Shown here one piece after another: positions 7,882-17,963 of a DNA stretch of 64,000 bases (the first letter of the stretch is position 1; every line of letters starts with the position of its first letter). Source of the DNA: Treponema sp. (GTDB lineage: Bacteria; Spirochaetota; Spirochaetia; Treponematales; Treponemataceae); assembly GCA_017470605.1 (NCBI GenBank), contig JAFUYH010000043.1, positions 1 to 64,000 of the forward strand, read 5' to 3'. Below the pieces are notes generated by a model. That model was given only the letters and a program-made list of their open reading frames with translations. It made no database searches and was not told where the DNA came from. The position numbers and the translations under genes were made by a program.

Positions 7882-9021
7882 ATGAGTGAAGTTTTAAAAT
7901 ATTTTGACATAAAGCATAAATCCGCAGACGGAAAAGCCCGCACGGGAACTTTGCATCTTCCTCATGGAGATGTAAGGACTCCGGTTTTTATGCCGGTCGG
8001 TACAAACGCAACCGTAAAGGCAATTCCAAAGGATTTTCTGGAAGAAATTGATTTTGATATTATCCTTGCAAATACCTATCATCTTTTTCTGCGCCCGGGG
8101 GCTGACCTTATTGCAGAGGCGGGCGGACTTCACGGATTTTCCCAGTGGAAAAAGAATTTTCTTACAGATTCGGGCGGTTTTCAGGTCTTTTCCCTTTCAA
8201 AACTGCGCAAAATTACAGAAGAAGGTGTTCGCTTTCAGAGCCATATAGACGGCAGCTACCACATGTTTACTCCTGAAAATGTTGTCCAGACACAGACCAA
8301 GTTTAATTCAGATATTCAGATGCAGCTGGATGTCTGTTCTGGCTGGGGAGTGGAGCGCAGGGAGGCGGAGAGGGCACTTAAAATTACAAGTGACTGGCTG
8401 CTGCGTGCCCGCAAGGAATGGGAAATCCAGCGTGAAAAAGGCTATAAAGGCCTGCTTTTCCCGATTGTGCAGGGAAACTTTTTTGAAGATTTGCGTCAGA
8501 AAAGTGCGGAATTTGTATCTTCAATGGAGTGGGCAGGAATTGCCATCGGCGGACTTAGCGTAGGGGAGCCTCCTGCAGAATTCAAGCGCTTTTTGAATTA
8601 TACAGTGCCTTTCCTGCCGGAAGATAAGCCTAAATATGTAATGGGAATCGGAACTCCTGAATATATTCTTGATGCCGTAGAAGCGGGAATTGATATGTTT
8701 GACTGTGTTCTGCCGACGCGAAATGCCCGTAACGGCTCATATTTTACCCGCCAGGGAATGCTTTCCATAAAGCAGGAACGCTGGATTCACGATTTTGGCC
8801 CCGTAGACCCTGAGTGTGACTGCAAGGTATGCCGCACTTATTCAAAATCATACCTGCGCCATCTCTTTAAGGAACAGGAAATCCTGAGTTCCATCCTTGC
8901 AAGCTATCATAACCTTTATTTCCTGAATAAAATGCTCAAAGAAATCCGCATTGCTATAGATGAAGACCGCTTCCAGCAGTACAAAACAGATTTTCTTGAC
9001 AAATTCCATGAGGGTGTGTGA
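7882..9021 (+). CDS. tgt: tRNA-guanine transglycosylase (queuine/preQ1)
   Basis: A 379-residue Tgt, which swaps the guanine at wobble position 34 of GUN-anticodon tRNAs (Asp, Asn, His, Tyr) for preQ1 in queuosine synthesis. TDSGGFQVFSL (95-104) carries the general Asp. GIDMFDCVLPTRNARNG carries the nucleophilic Asp and the tRNA-binding loop. The zinc site is CDCKVC plus a His about 12 residues later (YLRHLF). Length is typical. The start follows AAGGAG at good spacing. It sits in the dut-lptF-lptG operon and its stop overlaps the next gene region. The tRNA-His(GUG) gene at 63.15 kb would be one of its substrates. Confidence 0.96.
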   Translation: MSEVLKYFDIKHKSADGKARTGTLHLPHGDVRTPVFMPVGTNATVKAIPKDFLEEIDFDIILANTYHLFLRPGADLIAEAGGLHGFSQWKKNFLTDSGGFQVFSLSKLRKITEEGVRFQSHIDGSYHMFTPENVVQTQTKFNSDIQMQLDVCSGWGVERREAERALKITSDWLLRARKEWEIQREKGYKGLLFPIVQGNFFEDLRQKSAEFVSSMEWAGIAIGGLSVGEPPAEFKRFLNYTVPFLPEDKPKYVMGIGTPEYILDAVEAGIDMFDCVLPTRNARNGSYFTRQGMLSIKQERWIHDFGPVDPECDCKVCRTYSKSYLRHLFKEQEILSSILASYHNLYFLNKMLKEIRIAIDEDRFQQYKTDFLDKFHEGV

Positions 9022-9023
9022 TT

Positions 9024-10658
9024 ATGAAGGTTAATATGAAAAAACTTCTTCTGCTTTTGACTTTTATTTTTTCTTTTTCCCTTTTTGCGCAGAATGTGGG
9101 ACTGGACGGGGAGACAGATTTAACCGTGGATCCTCTCTTTCAGCTTGATATGCCGGATGACGGTGTTTCTGAAAAGGAGAAAACGGAAGTCCCTGATGAA
9201 GCACTTTTTTCGGAAGATGACGAAGATTCTGAAGATGTTGAAGAGGAAGAGCCTGATTCTGTGACAGCTGAAGAAGAGTCTATCCCTGAATCCAAAGCTT
9301 CTAAAGGCGGTATTTCCCAGGTTCCTGCTGCCAAGCGTCCTAAAAAAGCAGATTCTGAAAAAGTTTCCGCCGCCGCAGAGAAGGACGAAAACGAAAATAC
9401 TGCTGAAGAATACCGCAATACAATAAAATACGGAATTCCTTCTGAAATTTCTGAACTTGTTGATAATCTGATAAAAAATGAAGACCCTCGTTTTTCTGAT
9501 GAACTCTATGATGTTTTTCAGACTGCAAAAAACAATACTATAAAAGAAAAAATCCTTACATATTTTACAAAACTGGAAGACCCCTGTCTGGAAGATTATG
9601 CCGTAAATCTTTTAAATGACCCTTATGATGAAAGCGGGGCTGTGGTAAAGGCCTGCTTCCAGTATATTTCTGCTGTAAAAACAAAGGCTGCCATTCCTGC
9701 GGTTATTTCTTTAATCGAAGGCGAAAATGAAAACTATTTTAATGATGCCATTGCGGCTTTGGGAGAAATTGGCGGGGCTGATGAAGCAGTCTTTTTAATG
9801 GAATACATGAATCGTGATGATTTGAGCGATGCTCAGCGTCAGATTTTAATGCGAACCAGCGGAAAAATGCACGCCGTTGAAACCTGGGACTATCTTGTGG
9901 ATGTTCTGGAAGATGAAGATGAAAATTCTTTTGTAAGAATGTATGCGGCAGAATCCCTTGGCCTTATGGAAAAAAAGGAATCTGTCCCGGTTCTGATTAA
10001 TGCCTTTACTGCAAATGATCCGAATCTTCGTCAGTATGTTATAAAGGGGCTTTTGCATTATCCCGATGTTACAGAAGCTAAGGAAACTGTTATTCAGGGA
10101 ATAAGGGATGAACACTGGAGGGTAAGGCAGGAAGCAATTAAGGCTGTAAAAGAAATGAAACTTACAGATGCTGTGCCTTTCCTTGTTTACAGGGCTAAAA
10201 ATGACAGTGAAAAAGTTATAAAGGAAGAATCCATAAAAACTCTGGGTGCACTTGATACAAAAGAGGGAAATGACTTTCTTATTTCCCAGGTTACGGATAA
10301 AAAGGTGGGGGATTCTAGTAAAAAGAAGGTTATTGAAGTTCTGCTGATTGACGGAAAGGTTGGCGAAAAAGAGATTTTGGAACTTGCAAACACCTGTCTG
10401 GAAGACGACCGCAGAAAAGATTTGCGTCATGCAATCGGAAAAGAACTTGCAAAATACAAAAGGCCTCAGTATGAAGAAGTCTGCTTAAAGTACCTGCAGT
10501 CAAAGGATGCAACTACAATCGGGCTTGGCCTTGATATTTATAAAACAAATAAATTTGCTTCGGCAGAAAGCAAAATGCGGGAACTTTATGCCGATAAAAA
10601 AACAAACTCCGGCATCAGAACCCGCATCAAAAAAATGCTTGAAATCGAGGATGAGTAA
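9024..10658 (+). CDS. Secreted HEAT-repeat protein
   Basis: A 544-residue protein with a signal peptide (KKLLLLLTFIFSFSLFAQN), so it probably acts in the periplasm or outside. Residues about 25-130 are very acidic and rich in Glu, Asp and Ser, likely disordered. From about 150 to the end there are repeated helical pairs of the HEAT/Armadillo kind, with words such as AIPAVISLIEG, MYAAESLGLMEKKESVPVLINAF and WRVRQEAIKAVKEM. These scaffolds usually bind proteins. The ATG at 9024 is chosen because GAGGG lies nine bases before it; 9036 is another possibility. It is the last gene of the operon that carries the LptF/LptG pair, so an envelope role is plausible. No specific partner is evident. Confidence 0.8.
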   Translation: MKVNMKKLLLLLTFIFSFSLFAQNVGLDGETDLTVDPLFQLDMPDDGVSEKEKTEVPDEALFSEDDEDSEDVEEEEPDSVTAEEESIPESKASKGGISQVPAAKRPKKADSEKVSAAAEKDENENTAEEYRNTIKYGIPSEISELVDNLIKNEDPRFSDELYDVFQTAKNNTIKEKILTYFTKLEDPCLEDYAVNLLNDPYDESGAVVKACFQYISAVKTKAAIPAVISLIEGENENYFNDAIAALGEIGGADEAVFLMEYMNRDDLSDAQRQILMRTSGKMHAVETWDYLVDVLEDEDENSFVRMYAAESLGLMEKKESVPVLINAFTANDPNLRQYVIKGLLHYPDVTEAKETVIQGIRDEHWRVRQEAIKAVKEMKLTDAVPFLVYRAKNDSEKVIKEESIKTLGALDTKEGNDFLISQVTDKKVGDSSKKKVIEVLLIDGKVGEKEILELANTCLEDDRRKDLRHAIGKELAKYKRPQYEEVCLKYLQSKDATTIGLGLDIYKTNKFASAESKMRELYADKKTNSGIRTRIKKMLEIEDE

Positions 10659-10700
10659 GGCCGCCGGGAGGCGGCCGGTGATAAATTGGAAAGCGTTAAA

Positions 10701-10722
10701 AAAAAACGCGCGAGCGTTTTTT
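10701..10722. terminator. Bidirectional terminator between convergent genes
   Basis: Arms AAAAAACGC (10701-10709) and GCGTTTTTT (10714-10722) around GCGA. A-runs and T-runs on both sides let it work for the HEAT gene and for hrpA. A GC-only palindrome (GGCCGCC...GGCGGCC, about 10660-10677) lies just before. A 30-odd base word (T-run, AGCTTGTCC, TAAGGCC) is tandemly repeated after it to about 10775. Confidence 0.8.
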
Positions 10723-10799
10723 TAGCTTGTCCACCTAAGTAAGGCCCTTTTTTTAGCTTGTCCGCCGTGTAAGGCCGCCGGTGTCCTGCCGGCCCGGGC

Positions 10800-13400
10800 C
10801 TACTCGTAAAGTTTGTTTACCAGTGCCAGAGATTTGTTTATGCGCTCCTTTTCTTCTGCAGAAAATTCCACATTTTCTTCAATCAGTTTTTCAAGACTTG
10901 CATGACTTTCCATCAATGCTGTAGAAAATCCTCTTGAAACCTTAAACCAGTAACTTCCGTTTCCGTTATTATATAGTGTAATAAAACCGTATTCCTTTCC
11001 CTTCTGCTTTGCAATTGCAGTGTGCAAAATCCATTCAAGGGAATCAATGAGCTGTTCTTTTTGAAGCTGGTTATTTACATCTACATTCATCTTGCGGTTC
11101 CATTTTTTTTCTGCAAGCGGCCTCAGGTCAATTTCCTGAGCAATTGAAGTTATAAGGGAAAGCTTTTCTCCGTTTAAGAGACTTCCTCCGTCGTGAGTGA
11201 TAATTACACCTTTTAACTGCCCGCAGGCGGCAAGTTTCTTTTTGTCGCTTTCGGCAGAAAGAGCCTGCAGGAAGACATCAAGCGGAAGAAGGGCAGTCTT
11301 TTTACCTTTGATTTTCTTGGTTTCAAAGAGAAATCCGCCAAGAGAAAGGGCTGTATCTGCATTTGCCGTAGCCTTTGCTCCAGCATCCTTAGAAGATTTG
11401 TTTTTCTTTCCTGCCTTTTCAGCCCGGGCTTTTTCCCTTTCTGCTGCCATAGACTGCCTTCTGGCTTCTTTTTCAATATCACCGCCCTTTTTGCAGGCAA
11501 TAAGCCTTTCGTAAAGGTCTGGTGAAATTGTATCTAAAAGAGGTCGGGTCAGCGGTGAAACGCTCATTGCAAAAATCCTGCTTGTCCTTACAATTTCTCC
11601 TGCAACAATAAATACCGGATTCTGACGGAACATTACGCTGCCCGGGTGAATGCAGATGTGGTCTGCCGTAAGGCTCCTGTAGCTTTCGCGGCCGGTTCTT
11701 ACGCAGACAAACTGAATCATTCCGGCGGCAATACAGCAGAGGTAATCAGAAAGGTCTCCGCTTCTGTTTGCAATAGGAATACCCATCTTGTCGCCGACTA
11801 TTTCTGTAAGCTGAATTTTGATGTTGTCAATTTCAGCCATAACGCGTTCGTCCAGATAATTTTTCTTACAGAATTTTTCTACGTTATCTGTCTGTTTGTA
11901 TGCGCGGTAAACATTCAGGTAGGTACAGAAATCACCCTGAATATCCTGAAAACGGTGATGGGCTTTTCTGGCTTCCATTTCTTCGTTTGGAGGAAGAATA
12001 AAAGGCGAGTTTGCAGAAAGAAAAGAGGCTGCAATCAGAACGTTTTCCATACAGTCAGGGAAACGCATTATTGATTCAACAATTATTCGGCTGATTCTAG
12101 GTTCCAGCGGGAAGTAAAACATCATCTTTCCGATGGAAGAAAGTGTGTGGTCGCTGTCCAATGCCCCAAGCATGTTCAGGGTATCTACGGCACCAATGAT
12201 TCCTTCCTGCCCAGGGCTTGCAATAAAATCAAAGCCGTAAAAATCCGTAATGCCAAGTTCCGCCATTCTAAGCACAACTTCGCTTAAATCCGTACGGTAA
12301 ATTTCTTCTGTTGTATATTCCGGTCGAGATTCAAAATCGCGGCGGCTGTAAAGGCGGTAGCAGGTGCCTTCGTGGGTACGGCCAGCCCGTCCTTTTCTCT
12401 GATTGCAGGAAGCCTTTGAAATAGGAGATTCAATCAGACTGGAAGTAAAAGTGCGCGGACTGTAAAAGTTCAGTTTGCAAAGTCCTGAATCAATTACGGT
12501 TGTAATATCACTGATTGTAACTGATGTTTCTGCAATATTTGTGGAAATAACGACCTTACGCCTGCCTGCCGGAGCCTGTTCAAAAACCCTTTCCTGTTCT
12601 TCTTTTGAAAGCCTTCCGTAAAGAGGAAGAATATGAAGACGGCGGCCAAAAGGTGCGCGGGAAAGGTTATCCACGCAGTCCTTGATGATTTTTTCACCAG
12701 GAAGGAAGATAAGGATTCCTCCGTCATCATCATTATCCAGAACCCGGTCTACAGTATTTCTTATTTTATTGAGAATATTGTCGCAGCCGGCCTGTGTAGA
12801 TGTCGTAATTCCCCCTTCAATCGGGTCGTAAATTACAGTTACAGGGTAGGTGATTGTGTCAATTGAAACTATGGGTGCTCCGCCAAAATAGTCAGAGAAA
12901 GCCTGAGTATTCATTGTGGCCGAACTTACAATTACGTGAAAGTCCTTTCTTTCCTTTAAGACTCTCTTTACAAGCCCCAGGACAAAGTCAATATTCAGAC
13001 TGCGTTCATGGGCTTCATCAATCATAAGAACGCTGTATTTTGAAAGCCAGGGATCCAGCTTCATTTCCTGCAGCAAGATGCCGTCTGTCATGATTTTTAT
13101 GCGGGTGTCTGCATTTGTGAAGTCTTCAAAACGCATTTTATAGCCCACAAGCCCCGGATAGGAAGTTCCAAGCTGTTTTGAGATAAACTCCGAAACGCTG
13201 AGTGCTGCAATGCGGCGGGGTTGAGTTACACCAATCATGCCGTTTGTTGCATATCCTGCTTCATATAAAATTACAGGAATTTGAGTTGTTTTTCCCGAAC
13301 CCGTAGGGCTTTCAACAATCACAACCTGATTGTTTTCCAGACATTCCAGAATTTTTTGTTTCTGTGCATAAACCGGGAGCGATTTATAATCTACTGCCAT
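10800..13400 (-). CDS. DEAH-box ATP-dependent RNA helicase (HrpA/HrpB-like)
   Basis: An 866-residue SF2 helicase of the DEAH/RHA group, which unwinds RNA with ATP. Visible motifs are Walker A SPTGSGKTTQ (31-40), TQPRR (59-63), DEAH (128-131), SSAT (159-162), and further on STNIAETSVTI and QRKGRAGR. A helicase-associated HA2 region and an OB-like part follow. About residues 640-700 form a Lys/Ala/Glu-rich linker, and the C-terminus differs from E. coli HrpA, so the exact subfamily (HrpA or HrpB) is open. Its first ten bases overlap the end of capA, suggesting coupling. In E. coli HrpA rescues collided ribosomes; that role here is inference. Confidence 0.9.
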   Translation of the reverse strand: MAVDYKSLPVYAQKQKILECLENNQVVIVESPTGSGKTTQIPVILYEAGYATNGMIGVTQPRRIAALSVSEFISKQLGTSYPGLVGYKMRFEDFTNADTRIKIMTDGILLQEMKLDPWLSKYSVLMIDEAHERSLNIDFVLGLVKRVLKERKDFHVIVSSATMNTQAFSDYFGGAPIVSIDTITYPVTVIYDPIEGGITTSTQAGCDNILNKIRNTVDRVLDNDDDGGILIFLPGEKIIKDCVDNLSRAPFGRRLHILPLYGRLSKEEQERVFEQAPAGRRKVVISTNIAETSVTISDITTVIDSGLCKLNFYSPRTFTSSLIESPISKASCNQRKGRAGRTHEGTCYRLYSRRDFESRPEYTTEEIYRTDLSEVVLRMAELGITDFYGFDFIASPGQEGIIGAVDTLNMLGALDSDHTLSSIGKMMFYFPLEPRISRIIVESIMRFPDCMENVLIAASFLSANSPFILPPNEEMEARKAHHRFQDIQGDFCTYLNVYRAYKQTDNVEKFCKKNYLDERVMAEIDNIKIQLTEIVGDKMGIPIANRSGDLSDYLCCIAAGMIQFVCVRTGRESYRSLTADHICIHPGSVMFRQNPVFIVAGEIVRTSRIFAMSVSPLTRPLLDTISPDLYERLIACKKGGDIEKEARRQSMAAEREKARAEKAGKKNKSSKDAGAKATANADTALSLGGFLFETKKIKGKKTALLPLDVFLQALSAESDKKKLAACGQLKGVIITHDGGSLLNGEKLSLITSIAQEIDLRPLAEKKWNRKMNVDVNNQLQKEQLIDSLEWILHTAIAKQKGKEYGFITLYNNGNGSYWFKVSRGFSTALMESHASLEKLIEENVEFSAEEKERINKSLALVNKLYE

Positions 13401-14635
13401 GTTGTAATATCCTTTGTGTATTCATTATTTATTTTTATTCGCCGCTCAATGTACTGTTTCCAGTCACTTCTTCCAGCCTCCTGCAGATAATCAACAAATT
13501 CCTGATTAAGAGGCTTTATAACGAATTCCCAGGCGGTGTTTATATACGTTGTTATAAAAATCGGTTTTGCTGAAGTTATTTTTACCGCTTCTTCACATTC
13601 ACCATTTTCATTATAGCATTTTTTACTGCTTTTTGAAAACGTTACCTGATATAAAAGTCCGTCTCCTGTATTATCCCTTTCTCCAATCGGGTTTTTAGAG
13701 TCCAGTTCCGGGCGTGTTCTCTGGGCACTTATAGTGTTTCCGTTTGCGTACATTATAAGTTTGTCGCGGCCTGTTTTTTCATCCCTTACAATTTCCCTGT
13801 CTTTTATTATGTGGGCATGGTTGGCCCAGACAACATCGCAAACTTCCAGCAGGGCATGGTAATATTCTTTTTGATGACGGGTAATGTTTCTTGTGTATTC
13901 AGGTTCGTTTGCGTGCATTGAGATTATAAATAAATCGCAGGGATTTTCTTTCCTAAGTTTTTTGCAGAATTCAATAAATTCTTTTCTCTCTTTTTCCGTA
14001 TGATGAACAAAATTTATGCACTGATTTTTATAAGGATAATTCAAAATTTCTGTGACAGGAAGAAAGAGGATTTTCCAGCCCTTTTTTTCTATGAGATTAT
14101 AGGAATAAGACTCTTCTGTAGATTTCCTGAGTCCTGAAAAATAAACTTGTTTTCCCTTTGCCTCATTTTTTTTCACCAAATCTTCTGATGTTATGATTGT
14201 CTGTGCAATTCCGCTTGCTCCCTGGTCATTGGAATGGTTGTTCGCAAGGGAAAATGCGTCAAAACCTGCATCTATTGCTGCCTGAACATAGCTTTCAGGC
14301 AGATTAAAGTTAGGATAAGAGGCGACTTCTTTTGTCCTGTCTATGGGAGATTCAATATTGGCAAGTGCTAAATCTGAATCTTCTATATATTGTTTTACAT
14401 CCTTCCAGATTTTATCATAACTTGAAATTTTGTGATTTGGAGTGTGGGCCATTATGTCGCCGGCAAAAGTTATTGAGAGGAAAGATTCCTTATCTTCGTC
14501 TGTTATTTGTGGTGTGGGGGAGGGTGCTTCGGCTTCCTGATTTTTTTCTTCCGAAAGCTTGCTTGTGGCGCAGGAAAAAAATAATGCAGTGAAAAGAATT
14601 AAAGCTAGAGTATGAAGAATAAACTTTCTTTTCAC
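13391..14635 (-). CDS. CapA-family lipoprotein (metallophosphatase-like)
   Basis: A 414-residue protein with a lipoprotein signal ending LFFSC (Cys22). It carries the CapA/PgsA fold hallmarks: FAGDIMAHT, LALANIESPID, LANNHSNDQG, IISMHANEPEYT and VWANHAHI, the metal-binding Asp/Asn/His set of calcineurin-like phosphoesterases. CapA proteins take part in poly-gamma-glutamate capsule synthesis in Bacillus, but no capB or capC is present, so capsule formation is not supported. The start is a GTG at 14635 after AAGGAG. It is the first gene of a two-gene unit with the DEAH helicase, with which it overlaps by ten bases; a functional link is not obvious. Family assignment is firm, substrate unknown. 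Confidence 0.85.
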   Translation of the reverse strand: MKRKFILHTLALILFTALFFSCATSKLSEEKNQEAEAPSPTPQITDEDKESFLSITFAGDIMAHTPNHKISSYDKIWKDVKQYIEDSDLALANIESPIDRTKEVASYPNFNLPESYVQAAIDAGFDAFSLANNHSNDQGASGIAQTIITSEDLVKKNEAKGKQVYFSGLRKSTEESYSYNLIEKKGWKILFLPVTEILNYPYKNQCINFVHHTEKERKEFIEFCKKLRKENPCDLFIISMHANEPEYTRNITRHQKEYYHALLEVCDVVWANHAHIIKDREIVRDEKTGRDKLIMYANGNTISAQRTRPELDSKNPIGERDNTGDGLLYQVTFSKSSKKCYNENGECEEAVKITSAKPIFITTYINTAWEFVIKPLNQEFVDYLQEAGRSDWKQYIERRIKINNEYTKDITTWQ

Positions 14636-14645
14636 TGCATCTCCT

Positions 14646-14692
14646 TAAAAAGAAGGCCCCGTCCGTCTGTCCGGCAGGACGAGGAAAGGGGC
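14646..14692 (-). terminator. Probable terminator of purA
   Basis: On the minus strand a GC-rich stem (GCCCC against GGGGC, with GTCC/GGAC inside and a seven-base bulge) is followed by CTTCTTTTT just before the capA ribosome site. Confidence 0.5.
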
Positions 14693-14699
14693 ACTTTTA

Positions 14700-15923
14700 C
14701 TAACGCCAGATTTTTTCGCGGACAAATGTCTGGTTGCGGTCTGCACCTACAGATACAATACCAACTTTTGTTCCTGTAAAGTCTTCTATAAACTCAACGT
14801 AGTCGCGGGCAGCCTTTGGAAGTTTCTTGTAAGAAGTACATTCTTTAATAGACTGCTTCCAGCCTGCAAACTTTTGCAGAACCGGCTTTGCCTTGTTCAA
14901 ATCTGGAATTGAAGCAGGGAAGTCTGTTACGATTTTTCCGTCAATGTTGTAGGCAACGCAGGCTTCAATTTCATTCATGTCATCGTAAATATCAAGGTGA
15001 GTAAGAACCAGGTTGTCAATTGAGTTTACGTGGCAGGCATAGCGCAGGGCTACAAGGTCAAGATAACCGCAGCGGCGAGGGCGTCCTGTTGTAACACCAA
15101 ATTCATTTCCTGTATTGCGGACATAGTCGCAGAGTTCGCCTTCTGTGTCTGCATCAAATTCAGAAGGCATAGGGCCGTTTCCTACTCGGGTTTCATAAGC
15201 CTTGAATACACCGTAAATCTTGTCCAGTGCCTTAGGACCAATTCCAGAACCTGTAGCGGCACCAGCAGAACAGCTTGCACCTGAAGATACATAAGGATAT
15301 GTACCTGAATCAAGGTCGAGCATGGCTCCCTGAGCACCTTCAAAAAGAATGTTGTCATTGCGGAATTCGTACATTTTTGCGGCAATGTTTACGCGCATGG
15401 AAATAAGCTGGTCTTTATACTGTTCCAGGAATTTTTTATCTTCATCTTCAAGGTCATTCCACTTTTCATCCCAGTCAAGGTCTGCAAGGCGGATACCGTC
15501 GCGTTCTGATTTCATGGAATATGTAGTTCCAATTCCGCGTCCTGTTGTACCAATCGGGCGTTTTCGGGCTGCATCGCGGCTCTTATCCATTTCGCGGTAG
15601 CCAGGAAGAGTAAGATGTGCGCGGTCAGAAATAAATACGCGTCCTTCCCAGTTAATGCCGTTGTCTTTGAGCATCTGAAGTTCCTTAAAAAGGGCTTCTG
15701 GGTCAATAACCATACCGCTTCCAAGGAAAACTGATTTTTCCGGGTAAAGAATTCCAGACGGAACCTGATGAAGGGCATATTTTTTGCCATCAACAACAAT
15801 TGTGTGACCTGCATTTGCGCCGCCCGCAAAACGAACAACGTATTTAGCATCCTGTGCAAGGTAGTCAACGATTTTTCCCTTGCCTTCATCGCCCCACTGG
15901 GCACCCATTACAACAATGTTCAT
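14700..15923 (-). CDS. purA: Adenylosuccinate synthetase
   Basis: A 407-residue PurA, which joins IMP and aspartate using GTP to give adenylosuccinate, the first committed step to AMP. The N-terminal GTP/IMP loop GAQWGDEGKGKIVDYL is intact, followed by AGGANAGHTIV, GTTGRGIG, a signature FEGAQGAMLDLDSGTYPYVSS and the GVTTGRPRRCGYLDLV region. It is about 20 residues shorter than the E. coli enzyme, with no missing motif noted. The ATG follows AGAGG. It has its own promoter about 100 bases upstream, and appears to be transcribed alone before the capA unit. Confidence 0.97.
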   Translation of the reverse strand: MNIVVMGAQWGDEGKGKIVDYLAQDAKYVVRFAGGANAGHTIVVDGKKYALHQVPSGILYPEKSVFLGSGMVIDPEALFKELQMLKDNGINWEGRVFISDRAHLTLPGYREMDKSRDAARKRPIGTTGRGIGTTYSMKSERDGIRLADLDWDEKWNDLEDEDKKFLEQYKDQLISMRVNIAAKMYEFRNDNILFEGAQGAMLDLDSGTYPYVSSGASCSAGAATGSGIGPKALDKIYGVFKAYETRVGNGPMPSEFDADTEGELCDYVRNTGNEFGVTTGRPRRCGYLDLVALRYACHVNSIDNLVLTHLDIYDDMNEIEACVAYNIDGKIVTDFPASIPDLNKAKPVLQKFAGWKQSIKECTSYKKLPKAARDYVEFIEDFTGTKVGIVSVGADRNQTFVREKIWR

Positions 15924-16029
15924 ATAAACCTCTTTTTTCGCAGAATCATCGCGAAATCAGATATGAAATAACAGCGGTATAAACCGGAGGTAAAAGCACG
16001 AAGAATCATCTCGTTTTTTTTACTGTAGA

Positions 16030-16038
16030 ATTATAACA
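16030..16038 (-). promoter_or_regulatory. Extended -10 promoter of purA
   Basis: On the minus strand TGTTATAAT gives an extended -10 (TGn plus TATAAT), so a strong -35 is not needed. The leader would be about 100 bases. It contains the word GATGATTCT twice, each flanked by CG-type inverted bases (plus 15939-15953 and about 15998-16012), which could form two small similar hairpins. Confidence 0.45.
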
Positions 16039-16139
16039 TAAAACGAAAAATTATAGAAGTTCTTCTGGAAAATCATCATCACATAGTGTAAAATTAATGA
16101 GAATTCAAGTCATACAAAAACTGACTTAATGGAGTTTTT

Positions 16140-17957
16140 ATGTTCAAATCTTTGCGTAGCCGCTTTATTATTTCTTTTGGAATATTTTTGATTCTTGCTG
16201 TAACAATAATCACAATTTTTTCTGTTTCTGGAATCAAGTCTACAGCCCGTTATTGTGCAAGCCTTATAGGTGAGCCGATTGTAGATAATGTCAGTAAACA
16301 TATTAATGGGAATGAATTTGAAGCTTTTGTAAAAAAAATGGATAAGTCTGATTCTTATTATGATGAATTAAGGCTCTGGATGCTGGATTTAAAAAAACAG
16401 ACCGGCTGCAGTTATCTTTATACAATGACAAGACTTTCTAACGGAAAGTGGGTTTATGTTATAGACGGCAGCTGCGACCCTAGTGATAAGGAAAACTTTT
16501 CTGATTTAGGTGCAGAAGAAGACCTTGCTTCCTGGGGAAAGGCTCCTCTTGAAGCATACGATAAAGGAATAAGAACCGTTTCTGATATTGAATTTCAGGA
16601 TGGTTGGGGCTACCAGATAAGCACATATCAGGGAATAAGAAATTCTTCTGGAAGAATTGTAGGATTGATTGGATGTGATGTGAAAGTCGATTCTCTTGTA
16701 GAAGAAACTTCAAGACGGCAGATAAACCTTATAATCATTGCATTGCTTGCAGTTATTATTGGTGCTCTGATTGTATGGATTTTTACAGGTCTGATTTTTA
16801 ATGCACTAAAAGAAATATCTTCTTCCATGGAAAAAATCTCTCAGGGAGAAGCAGACCTGACTGCTCATATTCCTGAAAAAGGCGGAAAAGAGCTAAAGAC
16901 TCTTGCAATCAGCTGTAACAGCGTAATAGAAAGTCTTGCGGCTCTGGTTCAGCAGCTTAAGGAAAATACGGGTGTACTTTCAGAAACCGGAAACGAGCTT
17001 TTTAACATAATGAATTCTCACATTGCTTCCATTGCGGAATCTTCTTCTGCCATGAATGAAATTGATTTGAGCGTAAATATTCAAAGCAAGAAAACTGAGG
17101 CAATAACTGGCATTGTAGATTCTGTAGAAAAGCACATAGCAGGGCTTGATGAAAGAATTTCAAAACAGACAGAAGCCATTATGTCTACTACAACTGCAGT
17201 AGAAGAAATTTCTGCCAATATTCAGTCTGTAGATTTAAATATTAATAAAATCTGCAGCGAATATAATGTTTTAGTTGCGGAATCAAATTCCGGCCGCACA
17301 GCCCTTACAAAAGTTTCCGAACAGGTAAATCAGATTGCAGAATTTTCCAGCCGCCTGAATGAGGCAAACGTTGCAATTGCAAAAATTGCTTCGCAGACAA
17401 ATCTTCTTGCCATGAATGCCGCTATAGAAGCATCTCATGCAGGAGAAGCAGGAAAAGGTTTCAGTGTTGTTGCAAGCGAGATTCGTGCCCTTGCAGAGAC
17501 TTCTGCAAATCAGTCCCGCAGTATTTCTGAGCTTTTGGATAACATTACAAGTCTTGTTCAGGATATTGTAGATTCCTCTTCTGTTTCTACAAGGACATTT
17601 GATCTTCTGGGTGAAAAAATTGCAGACCTTGAAAGCATGATGCGTTCTGTTCAGGATGGAATGAAAGAAGAAAGTTCTGCTGTTGGTGAAATTGCAGGAA
17701 CTATGGAAACCATAAACAGGACAACTTCAGAAATTACCATGGCTTCTTCAGATATGCAGAATGAAAGCCGCAAACTCTTTAAGGAAATTGCAGATTTGAA
17801 AAATATAGCAGAATCAAGTCACAAAAAATCTGTTCAGGTTTCTGAAAGCATGAATCAGATGAAAAAGGTTGCAGAAGCCGCTTCTAATGCCTCTCAGAAA
17901 AATAAAATTGCGGCAAATTCCGTAATTGATATGATTGAAGGCTTTAAGATTGAATAG
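16140..17957 (+). CDS. Methyl-accepting chemotaxis protein
   Basis: A 605-residue transmembrane chemoreceptor. Helix one lies near residues 9-30 and helix two near 195-217, bracketing an extracytoplasmic Cache-like ligand domain (about 35-190). A HAMP region follows (about 218-270) and then the long cytoplasmic signalling hairpin. The CheA/CheW-binding tip reads [38 protein letters not shown], the hallmark of the family. It would relay ligand binding to the CheA kinase and flagellar motor. The start follows TGGAG. It is a single gene that ends six bases before a convergent hydrolase with no hairpin between. The ligand cannot be told from sequence. Confidence 0.93.
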   Translation: MFKSLRSRFIISFGIFLILAVTIITIFSVSGIKSTARYCASLIGEPIVDNVSKHINGNEFEAFVKKMDKSDSYYDELRLWMLDLKKQTGCSYLYTMTRLSNGKWVYVIDGSCDPSDKENFSDLGAEEDLASWGKAPLEAYDKGIRTVSDIEFQDGWGYQISTYQGIRNSSGRIVGLIGCDVKVDSLVEETSRRQINLIIIALLAVIIGALIVWIFTGLIFNALKEISSSMEKISQGEADLTAHIPEKGGKELKTLAISCNSVIESLAALVQQLKENTGVLSETGNELFNIMNSHIASIAESSSAMNEIDLSVNIQSKKTEAITGIVDSVEKHIAGLDERISKQTEAIMSTTTAVEEISANIQSVDLNINKICSEYNVLVAESNSGRTALTKVSEQVNQIAEFSSRLNEANVAIAKIASQTNLLAMNAAIEASHAGEAGKGFSVVASEIRALAETSANQSRSISELLDNITSLVQDIVDSSSVSTRTFDLLGEKIADLESMMRSVQDGMKEESSAVGEIAGTMETINRTTSEITMASSDMQNESRKLFKEIADLKNIAESSHKKSVQVSESMNQMKKVAEAASNASQKNKIAANSVIDMIEGFKIE

Positions 17958-17963
17958 AAGCTT

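Noticed and set aside
13391..14635. Poly-gamma-glutamate capsule locus
   Set aside because: Only the CapA-like protein is present; capB, capC and capD are missing.
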